Shown here: positions 9,500-16,558 of the stretch, piece by piece
Layout of the letters: each line of letters starts with the position of its first letter
Numbering within the stretch: the stretch's first letter is position 1
NCBI GenBank assembly: GCA_021789975.1
Contig: JAJYIT010000015.1
Coordinates: 31,367-95,366 of the forward strand
Direction: 5' to 3'
From: Bacteroidota bacterium
GTDB taxonomy: Bacteria; Bacteroidota; Ignavibacteria; Kryptoniales; JAKASW01
Length of the DNA stretch: 64,000 nt
Notes under the pieces: generated by a model
What the model saw: only the letters and a program-made list of their open reading frames with translations
Told to the model about the DNA's origin: nothing
Database searches by the model: none
Position numbers and translations under genes: made by a program

Positions 9500-10276
9500 G
9501 TGGGAAAAGTATATCTCGTAGGAGCCGGGCCCGGCGATCCGGGACTTATCACAGTAAGAGGTCTCGACGCCTTAAGGCAGGCAGACGTTGTGGTGTACGA
9601 TAGATTGGTGAGCGAGGAGATCCTTTCATACTGTAAGGAAGACTGCGAAAGAATCTTCGTCGGGAAAGAGAGCGGGTATCATTCAATTGAACAGGAACAA
9701 ATCACAAATATCCTTATAGCTAAGTCCTCTGCAGGTTCAGTTGTGGTTCGCTTGAAGGGAGGTAACCCGTTCATCTTCGGACGCGGCTCAGAGGAAAGTC
9801 TCGCGCTTAATGAAGCGGGTATCGAGTTTGAAATTATACCGGGTCTCACCTCCGGCTTGTCTGCTCCCGTTTGCAGTGGAATCCCGATAACTCACCGGGG
9901 ACTCATAACACAATGTGTTCTTGTAACGGCACATGAGTCTCCCGACAAGAAAGGCTCACAGGTTGAATGGGACAAACTGGCACGACTCAAGAATACTTCA
10001 CTTATCATCTACATGGGCGCGTCCCGTATTGAAAGCATATGCAACGAACTCATGAAGAATGGGATGGCGCCTTCTATGCCCACAGCGGTCATCGAAAACG
10101 GCACTTTGCCTGAACAGCGAACAATCACCGGTCGGTTAGACCAGATAGCCCGGAAATTCAGCTCTCACAGTTTCCACGCTCCGGCCATCATCATGGTGAG
10201 CCCGACGGTAGCACTCAGAAACCGAATCCTGCAGCATGAACAGGAAGAACGGTTATTAGTCGGTGAATTTCTTTGA
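9500..10276 (+). CDS. cobA: Uroporphyrinogen-III C-methyltransferase
   Basis: SAM-dependent bis-methylase that makes precorrin-2, the branch step to sirohaem and cobalamin. Family motifs are VGAGPGDPGLITVRGLDALRQADVVVYDRLV at the N-terminus, VVRLKGGNPFIFGRGSEE (about 82-99), PGLTSGLSAPVCSGIPITHRG and TSLIIYMGASRI. At 258 residues it has the normal single-domain length. GTG at 9500 is the start in the coding frame; ATG at 9498 is out of frame. The 3' end overlaps a degenerate TSUP gene by 14 bases. Confidence 0.93.
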   Translation: MGKVYLVGAGPGDPGLITVRGLDALRQADVVVYDRLVSEEILSYCKEDCERIFVGKESGYHSIEQEQITNILIAKSSAGSVVVRLKGGNPFIFGRGSEESLALNEAGIEFEIIPGLTSGLSAPVCSGIPITHRGLITQCVLVTAHESPDKKGSQVEWDKLARLKNTSLIIYMGASRIESICNELMKNGMAPSMPTAVIENGTLPEQRTITGRLDQIARKFSSHSFHAPAIIMVSPTVALRNRILQHEQEERLLVGEFL

Positions 10277-10742
10277 CGTCTACCTGCCTCTCGCCGGAGT
10301 CCATTCCAATCTCCTGGTACTAGTTTGGGTCGGGTTCTGCGTGGAAGTTATGGGAGTTGTTTTTGGCCTCAGCATTGGTTTCATAACCAATGCAGCCCTG
10401 AATATTTCCAGATTCCACATGACTTTTCCGATCGGAACTGGGATATCCAACATTTTTGGCAAATTCCTCTCCGCCATGAGAAAACTTCACAAGATGGGCA
10501 GGGAAGATTGGAAACTCGCATCCATAGCTGTTGTCGTATCACTTCTAAGCTTTGAATTCGCGTCCAGAGTGGTGATCACACTGGAGACTGCAAGAGACGT
10601 CGGCGAAGTCGTGAGATGGGTATATGTAGCCATACTAGGAGGGTTCGGCGGTTTTATGTTTTACGATTGCTTCGCTTTGCAGAAAAGGCAAACCGCACGC
10701 GAGGCAATCGGCGCAGTAAAGGAGAATTTCGAAAAAGCGTGA
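10263..10742 (+). pseudogene. Truncated, degenerate TSUP transporter copy
   Basis: The 159 residues align along their whole length with the N-terminal half of the three intact TSUP genes just downstream (start NFFDVYLPLAGVHS against SFFNIHLPVAGIEF). The C-terminal half is missing, and the diagnostic loop GGFFGVGGGW is eroded to GVVFGLSIGF. AIGTDLANIFGQSIGA has become PIGTGISNIFGKFLSA. It starts with GTG inside cobA. A half-protein without the glycine loop is unlikely to transport, so it is read as a decaying duplicate; a role as a small regulatory partner cannot be excluded. Confidence 0.7.
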
Positions 10743-10771
10743 GACAAAAAAGGGGGCAATGCGGGGAAAGG

Positions 10772-10906
10772 ATGGGCACTTTCAACATCTATCTCACGTT
10801 GCAGGAAATCATTTCACGTTACTCAGAAAGCCAATTAAAAATTCCGCAGAAGAGAGGCACAACCAAGTTGAGACAAGGGAACCACAAAATGAAATTTGAA
10901 GGGTGA
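10772..10906 (+). pseudogene. Possible 5' remnant of another TSUP copy
   Basis: A 44-codon frame starts at ATG 10772 directly after GGGGAAAGG. Its first residues, MGTFNIYLTLQEI, resemble the conserved TSUP start (MDILNIYLPVAGIEF, MSFFNIHLPVAGIEF), and the similarity then ends. It stops 3 bases before the first intact TSUP gene. The match covers only about 13 residues, so a remnant is plausible but not proven. Confidence 0.3.
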
Positions 10907-10909
10907 CAG

Positions 10910-11953
10910 ATGAGCTTTTTCAATATCCATTTGCCTGTCGCCGGAATAGAGTTCAGCGCTCTTCTATTGATTCTCATCGGCTTTTGTGTCGGGGTACTTG
11001 GCGGTTTTTTCGGAGTCGGCGGTGGCTGGATGATCACGCCTGCCCTGAACATTTTCGGATTTCACATGGCATTTGCGATCGGGACGCCGCTCGCAAATAT
11101 ATTCGGGCAATCGATTGGCGCAGTCCGAAAACATCACAGGATGGGGAACGTCGATTGGAAATTGGGGCTGATCTCGATCATAAGTTCTGTTATCGGTGTA
11201 GAGATCGGATCTAGGGTCATAATTTCTATGGAACGCGCTGGCGACGTAGGGTCCATCGTCAGATGGTGTTACGTTTTTCTTCTGGCCGGACTCGGTATGT
11301 ACATGCTCTACGAGTACTTCGTACTCCATCCGAAGCAATTGAAATTGGCCGAGGACATCGGAGAGAAAGCCGTCGGTCACACGACAGACAGTTCCAAAAT
11401 CTCGGACAAACTCCGTCGGCTCAATGTACCACCCATGATTGCGTTTCCGGCATCCGGCATAGACGGCGTTTCGATTTGGATCATACTTTTAGTCTTTCTG
11501 ATTACCGGCTTTCTATCAGGCTTCATGGGAGTAGGCGGCGGATTCATAATTTTGCCCGTGCTCGTTTATCTGATCGGTCTTCCAACAACCATAGCGGTCG
11601 GCACCAGCCTCGTCACGGTTCTCTTCACCTCAGCTTACGGATGTTTCACATATAGTATGAAAGGCAGGGTTGAACTCCTGGCAGCTTTCATAATGCTGAT
11701 CGGGGCATCCATCGGGGCACAGGTGGGCGCAACTGCAATCAAGTACATCAAAGGATTCGGGATCAGGCTTTTGTTCGCAATAATGGTCATCTTTGCCAGT
11801 CTATCCGTGCTGACGGAGCAATTTTACAAGATGGCTGGCAAGCATATTTTTCAGGCGCTCGCAGGAATCGTCTTGATGGGAACAGCTTTAGCGATGACGG
11901 CACTGATAATCGGTCGGATCGTGCTCGAAGCAAAGAAAGAACGCAAAGCATGA
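10910..11953 (+). CDS. TSUP (TauE/SafE-type) anion transporter, copy 1
   Basis: Inner-membrane carrier of 347 residues in two homologous halves. The N-half has GGFFGVGGGWMITPALNIFG (about 28-47) and the C-half has GFLSGFMGVGGGFIILP (about 201-217), the internal repeat that defines TSUP. The family moves sulfite, sulfoacetate, thiosulfate, sulfate and other anions; the substrate cannot be read from sequence. In a sulfate-reduction locus, sulfate uptake or sulfite handling is likely. It differs from the next two copies in having AIGTPLAN instead of AIGTDLAN. A charged cytoplasmic linker (about 145-175) joins the halves. Confidence 0.88.
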   Translation: MSFFNIHLPVAGIEFSALLLILIGFCVGVLGGFFGVGGGWMITPALNIFGFHMAFAIGTPLANIFGQSIGAVRKHHRMGNVDWKLGLISIISSVIGVEIGSRVIISMERAGDVGSIVRWCYVFLLAGLGMYMLYEYFVLHPKQLKLAEDIGEKAVGHTTDSSKISDKLRRLNVPPMIAFPASGIDGVSIWIILLVFLITGFLSGFMGVGGGFIILPVLVYLIGLPTTIAVGTSLVTVLFTSAYGCFTYSMKGRVELLAAFIMLIGASIGAQVGATAIKYIKGFGIRLLFAIMVIFASLSVLTEQFYKMAGKHIFQALAGIVLMGTALAMTALIIGRIVLEAKKERKA

Positions 11954-12058
11954 AATCTTCTCTCCTAATCAACGAACCTGATACCGACATCGGATTGGAT
12001 CGTGCGGGAAAAGTCCAGCTGCATATTGAAAAATTAAATCGTCGCGCGGGTTCTGCTT

Positions 12059-13111
12059 ATGGACATTCTTAACATTTATCTGCCGGTCGCAGGCATAGAG
12101 TTTAACGCTCTGCTCCTTATTGCCATCGGACTTTGTGTAGGCGTTCTTGGCGGATTCTTTGGTGTCGGCGGAGGATGGATCGTCACTCCTGCATTGAATA
12201 TATTTGGCTTCCATATGGCGTTTGCAATAGGGACAGATCTTGCGAATATCTTCGGGCAGTCGATTGGCGCGGTAAGAAAGCACCAAAAGATGGGTAACAT
12301 CGATTGGAAGTTGGGAATGATATCGATTATCACCTCCGTCATCGGTTTGGAGATCGGGTCCGAGACAATCATCTCGCTTGAAAAAGCGGGCGACGTTGGT
12401 TTCATAGTCAGATGGTGCTATATGTTCCTTCTCTCCACGCTCGGCTGCTACATGTTGTACGATTATTTCGTTTTGCTTCCAAAATCGCAAGAATCAAAAG
12501 GCACCGATAGAGGAAGCGATTCGGCCGACCAATCGAGTAAAGGTCGTAACAGAGTCTCATCTCGGCTTCATAGGATCGCGATACCTCCTGTAGTTTCATT
12601 CCCCGCATCAGGAATCGAAGGAGTTTCACTCTGGATTGTTCTCCTTATTTTTCTATTCACGGGATTCCTTTCAGGCTTCATGGGTGTCGGAGGCGGCTTC
12701 ATGATAATGCCTGCTCTTGTGTATCTCATCGGACTGCCGACAGCGGTAGCCATCGGGACGAGTTTGATCACGGTTTTGTTCACTGCCGCTTACGGATGCT
12801 TCACCTATGCGGCAAAAGGCCGCGTGGAGCTCCTTGCCGCTTTCATCATGCTCATCGGGGCTTCTATCGGGGCCCAGCTCGGAGCTACGGCGGTAAGATA
12901 CATCAAAGGCTATGGAATAAGACTTCTCTTCGGAATCATGATAATTTTTGCTGCGCTCTCCGTGGCGACAGAACAATTCTACAAGATTACCGGAGAGCAT
13001 TTCTTCCAATCACTTGCAGGCATAGTTCTCATGGGAACGGCGCTCACCATGTCGGCAGTAATACTTGTGAAATTGAAAACAGAATCAGCTAAAGAAAAGA
13101 ATAGCCGATAG
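12059..13111 (+). CDS. TSUP (TauE/SafE-type) anion transporter, copy 2
   Basis: Second of three intact tandem paralogues, 350 residues, near-identical in arrangement to copy 1. The N-half loop is GGFFGVGGGWIVTPALNIFG, followed by AIGTDLANIFGQSIGA. The C-half loop is GVGGGFMIMPALVYLIGLPT. The polar linker between the halves is the most variable part (SQESKGTDRGSDSADQSSKG). It lies 105 bases after copy 1. Expected location is the inner membrane, with about eight helices. The substrate is unknown; sulfate, sulfite or thiosulfate are the leading options. Confidence 0.88.
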   Translation: MDILNIYLPVAGIEFNALLLIAIGLCVGVLGGFFGVGGGWIVTPALNIFGFHMAFAIGTDLANIFGQSIGAVRKHQKMGNIDWKLGMISIITSVIGLEIGSETIISLEKAGDVGFIVRWCYMFLLSTLGCYMLYDYFVLLPKSQESKGTDRGSDSADQSSKGRNRVSSRLHRIAIPPVVSFPASGIEGVSLWIVLLIFLFTGFLSGFMGVGGGFMIMPALVYLIGLPTAVAIGTSLITVLFTAAYGCFTYAAKGRVELLAAFIMLIGASIGAQLGATAVRYIKGYGIRLLFGIMIIFAALSVATEQFYKITGEHFFQSLAGIVLMGTALTMSAVILVKLKTESAKEKNSR

Positions 13112-13149
13112 AACCTATAAAAGCGATCTGAAAAAGAAAGGGCAAGAGA

Positions 13150-14199
13150 ATGTTCGACATACATCTACCCATCGCTGGCATCGACTTCAACATCCTGCTT
13201 CTTATATTGATCGGCTTCTGTGTGGGAGTTCTTGCAGGATTCTTCGGAGTTGGTGGAGGCTGGATCGTTACACCGGCTCTTAACATTTTCGGTTTTCACA
13301 TGGCATACGCGATCGGCACGGATCTCGCGAATATATTTGGGCAATCGATTGGCGCCACAAAAAAGCACAGCAAAATGGGAAACATAGACTGGAAGCTGGG
13401 TTCAATTTCAATCGTTGCTTCAGTTGTTGGACTGGAGCTAGGCTCTCAGCTCATTCTTAAACTTGAAAAGATAGGAGATGTGGGTTCGATCGTTAGATGG
13501 TGTTACCTCTTCCTAATGTTCAGCCTGAGTGTCTTAATGTTTTATGATTACTTTAAGACGAATCCGAAACGCGTCAAGGTCAATTCAAAAAGCTCAGACG
13601 CAAAAGGAGGAACAGATCCGCCTTCGACACGCAGCAAATTGGCGGAACGGCTGCACAAAATAAACATCCCGCCGATGCTCTCTTTCCCCACTTCCGGGAT
13701 ACAGTCGGTCTCGCTCTGGGCAGTGCTTCTAGTCTTCGCGTTCACCGGTTTTCTATCGGGATTCCTGGGAGTTGGCGGCGGGTTCATTAGGATGCCTGCC
13801 CTGGTCTACCTGATCGGGGTACCGACCGCAATTGCAATCGGCACAGACTTGATGACAGTTCTGGTAAGCGGTGCCTATGGGTGTTTCACCTACGCGATGA
13901 AGGGACGAGTCGAGATCTTCGCTGCCTTCTTCATGCTTATCGGGGCATCTATAGGTGCGCAGATAGGTGCAACCGCAGTCAAATATGTGAAGGGGTACGG
14001 GATCAGGCTGCTTTTCGCAGTAATGATCGCTTTCGCCGGATGCTCAATTGCACTCGAACAGGTGTACAAAATAACCAGCGTGCCTGCTTACCAGACTGCG
14101 GCGGGATTTGTTTTGATGGGCACTGCCGTATGCCTCACGCTAATTGTAATCATAAAGCTGACGGTAGAGTTCAGAAGAGAGAAGCGAATTAGATCCTAA
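13150..14199 (+). CDS. TSUP (TauE/SafE-type) anion transporter, copy 3
   Basis: Third tandem paralogue, 349 residues, 38 bases after copy 2. The N-half loop is AGFFGVGGGWIVTPALNIFG. The C-half differs most from its neighbours: GVGGGFIRMPALVYLIGVPT puts an Arg where the others have Ile or Met, and AIGTDLMTVLVSGAYG replaces AVGTSLVTVLFTSAYG. These changes lie in the putative substrate path and suggest a shifted substrate preference (inference). AAGAGA precedes the ATG. It is followed at 11 bases by a small membrane protein, probably co-transcribed. Confidence 0.88.
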   Translation: MFDIHLPIAGIDFNILLLILIGFCVGVLAGFFGVGGGWIVTPALNIFGFHMAYAIGTDLANIFGQSIGATKKHSKMGNIDWKLGSISIVASVVGLELGSQLILKLEKIGDVGSIVRWCYLFLMFSLSVLMFYDYFKTNPKRVKVNSKSSDAKGGTDPPSTRSKLAERLHKINIPPMLSFPTSGIQSVSLWAVLLVFAFTGFLSGFLGVGGGFIRMPALVYLIGVPTAIAIGTDLMTVLVSGAYGCFTYAMKGRVEIFAAFFMLIGASIGAQIGATAVKYVKGYGIRLLFAVMIAFAGCSIALEQVYKITSVPAYQTAAGFVLMGTAVCLTLIVIIKLTVEFRREKRIRS

Positions 14200-14210
14200 A
14201 GGAGTTCACA

Positions 14211-14534
14211 ATGTCAATCACAAAACTGGCTGCACCTCTTGCAATAGCTTTGGCAATTTCATTTACATTGCCGATCATCAACCATCAATACCAGACTGCC
14301 TACGCCTCAGAGACCGGCAACTCTCAGGAAACGGAACTGAAGCATAAAATCGACACTAGCAAACTTTCGGGGGTCGATTATTGGATTGCGGATATGTACA
14401 ACAATGACAGAGTCATGTACGCAGTCGTAGTAACCCTCGTTATGGCGGTCCTCGGAACGAGCATGGCATTTTTGACAGACCTTGTTTTGAAAGCGCTCGG
14501 ACTGGAGGTCTCGAAAATCTCACACCGGGAATAG
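14211..14534 (+). CDS. Small membrane protein following the TSUP array
   Basis: A 107-residue protein with an N-terminal signal or anchor helix (about 5-22), a polar periplasmic stretch (ETGNSQETELKHKIDTSK), and one more hydrophobic helix (MYAVVVTLVMAVLGTSMAFLTDLVL, about 69-93 with its flanks). It ends in KALGLEVSKISHRE. AAAGGAGTTCACA is a strong ribosome site. It sits between the last TSUP gene and a histidine kinase, and is probably an accessory subunit of the transporter or of the sensor. No named family is recognised with certainty. Confidence 0.75.
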   Translation: MSITKLAAPLAIALAISFTLPIINHQYQTAYASETGNSQETELKHKIDTSKLSGVDYWIADMYNNDRVMYAVVVTLVMAVLGTSMAFLTDLVLKALGLEVSKISHRE

Positions 14535-14537
14535 TTT

Positions 14538-16094
14538 ATGCCGAATGAGCTGAAGCACCTTTCCCTGTCCACGCGTATCTCTATTTTGATGGGACTGATT
14601 ATCCTGGTGATGATGGGGACATTCTCTGCGTTCAGCTTAATGAAACAAGAGCAGGAGTCGTTTCGCGCTCTTACACGAAACACGCTTCTCCTTAGCCAAT
14701 CAACCGAGAAGATACTCAGGTTCAGCATGCTGAAGAACAGGCGCGACGAAATATCCAATTCCCTGAAGGATATCGTCCGCGAAAGGGGAATACTTTCGGC
14801 GCGGATACTCAACAACAACGGAGTGGTGAAGTTTGCCTCGCGACAATCGGAAGTCGACGAACAGATCCCTCTAACCGACCGACTCTGTAGAAACTGCCAC
14901 GGGGGCGCGGAGAAACCTATTGCTCACAAATCGACGGGGTATTACTCTCAATATTTCGACAAAGCAAGGGAGGTAGTATACAGTTCACTGCCAATATACA
15001 ACTCACCTGGATGCTTTCAGAGCATGTGCCACTCCGCGGAAACCCGAAGCAACACTCACGCGGCTGGCAAGTCATCCCCCGCAATTGGCACCGGATCAAT
15101 TCACGATTCAACTCAGGCAATCCTTGGATTTATTGAGATGGAAGTCTCAGCCCAAGAGGTAATCTCTGATCTCGACAGAACACGTTGTCAACTTATCCTG
15201 CTCACTGTAATTATTGCGGTCTTTTCTGCGACTATGGCATACTTCTCGGTCAATTGGCTAGTCGGCAGACCAGTGAGGAGGCTGGTCGAAGGGACGAAGA
15301 GAGTGGCACACGGAGATTTCGGTCAAGAAATCCGCCCGGGGAAAGGTGAGATGGGCGTTCTCGCCGACTCTTTCAACCAGATGCAAAGACAGCTCTTATT
15401 GTCTCAAGAGGAGCTCATCGAATCAGAGAAACTGGCATCGGTTGGAAAGATCGCAGACCAGGTTGCAAATCAAATAAACAACCCTTTGACGGGAATCTTG
15501 GTCTTTTCCGAAGATTTGATCGACCGTGAAAATTCGAACGACCAATTGAAAGGAGATTATCAGACTATTCTTCGACAGGCAATGAAGATCAGAGAAAGCG
15601 TAAGAAACATCTTGTCGCTGGCGCGCCGGGAAACTCCGACTTTCCGTTCCGTTGACATCGCCGCCGTCATAAAGCATACGATTTCTGTTCTTGAACGACT
15701 GGTAAATTTCCGTAACATCCAGCTTCTCACTCACCTGCCTAACACGCTGCCGGAAGTGACTGTAGACCCTGGCTTGCTGGAACAAGTCTTTTTGAACCTT
15801 CTTATCATCTCATCGGAGAGCATGCCCTCCGGCGGAGTAACGGAAATATCTGCTTCGCATCGCCGGGAAGAAGCAACTCTTGAAATCCGAATTGATGACA
15901 CAGGCGAAGGGATTCCATCCGGGGCTCTTGACTTGCTTTCCCACGGAGACAAAAAAATGGACCTGCAGACTATTGATAGAACTGGAGTAAGCCTCGCAGT
16001 TTGTAAAGACATCATCGCACTTCACAAAGGCACACTATCTCTAGCATCGAGACCAGGCAGAGGTACAACGATTACTGTGGTGTTGCCGGCATAG
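14538..16094 (+). CDS. Haem-binding histidine-kinase-like sensor lacking the phosphoacceptor His
   Basis: Membrane sensor of 518 residues. Layout: helix about 14-34; periplasmic domain about 35-217 with a CXXCH haem site (CRNCH, 117-121) and a second motif spaced C-x4-CH (C159, C164-H165), a known arrangement in haem-sensing kinases; helix about 218-240; HAMP about 240-293; dimerisation helices from about 294; HATPase to the end. The H-box reads SVGKIADQVANQINNPLTGI, so the usual His of AHEINNP is Asn311. The ATPase N-box is also altered (FLNLLIISSES), while the G-box DDTGEGIP is kept. It is therefore probably a pseudokinase or a one-way signalling partner. Its stop overlaps the next receiver gene. 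Confidence 0.85.
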   Translation: MPNELKHLSLSTRISILMGLIILVMMGTFSAFSLMKQEQESFRALTRNTLLLSQSTEKILRFSMLKNRRDEISNSLKDIVRERGILSARILNNNGVVKFASRQSEVDEQIPLTDRLCRNCHGGAEKPIAHKSTGYYSQYFDKAREVVYSSLPIYNSPGCFQSMCHSAETRSNTHAAGKSSPAIGTGSIHDSTQAILGFIEMEVSAQEVISDLDRTRCQLILLTVIIAVFSATMAYFSVNWLVGRPVRRLVEGTKRVAHGDFGQEIRPGKGEMGVLADSFNQMQRQLLLSQEELIESEKLASVGKIADQVANQINNPLTGILVFSEDLIDRENSNDQLKGDYQTILRQAMKIRESVRNILSLARRETPTFRSVDIAAVIKHTISVLERLVNFRNIQLLTHLPNTLPEVTVDPGLLEQVFLNLLIISSESMPSGGVTEISASHRREEATLEIRIDDTGEGIPSGALDLLSHGDKKMDLQTIDRTGVSLAVCKDIIALHKGTLSLASRPGRGTTITVVLPA

Positions 16095-16483
16095 TGAATA
16101 TGCAGGAGAAAGTAAGCGTTCTTGTTATCGATGCGGAGGAAATAATCGTTGCCTCTATCGCGAAGGCGCTCGGACGCGGGCAAGTTCCGAAGTATGAAGT
16201 AATCGGAGCTAACACCCCGCTGGACGGATTGAAGCTCATGAGAGAACGCCTATTCGATATCATCATAATGGATATGGCTTTGCCGGGCGTGGATGGATTG
16301 GAAGTATTGAGACGGATAAAGAGTACTAATCCATCAGTGCACGTGATTGTAATGTCCGGATACTCTCCCGACAGGTCGTTCTTGAATACCGTCATGGCCT
16401 CAGCAGATGCTTTTCTTCCAAAACCGTTCACATACGGAGAGATAGCATCTTCAATTTCTCTTATATTACCCGGAGGAGGCTGA
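16094..16483 (+). CDS. Single-domain response regulator (receiver only)
   Basis: CheY-like receiver of 129 residues. The expected phosphorylation site is D60 in DIIIMDMALPGVDGLEVL. The switch Ser is in VIVMSGYSPD and the conserved Lys in FLPKPF. The N-terminal acidic pocket is VIDAEE. There is no output domain. The GTG start at 16094 overlaps the kinase stop by one base (an ATG at 16100 is the alternative). Since the adjacent kinase lacks its phosphoacceptor His, this receiver may be served by another kinase or by small phosphodonors. Confidence 0.88.
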   Translation: MNMQEKVSVLVIDAEEIIVASIAKALGRGQVPKYEVIGANTPLDGLKLMRERLFDIIIMDMALPGVDGLEVLRRIKSTNPSVHVIVMSGYSPDRSFLNTVMASADAFLPKPFTYGEIASSISLILPGGG

Positions 16484-16558
16484 GGGGAGGAGAGTTAGAA
16501 AGACTTTGCTGCCCCGACTTCCATACATTCTCATCTGAGAACCAGACAAAGTTGAAAA

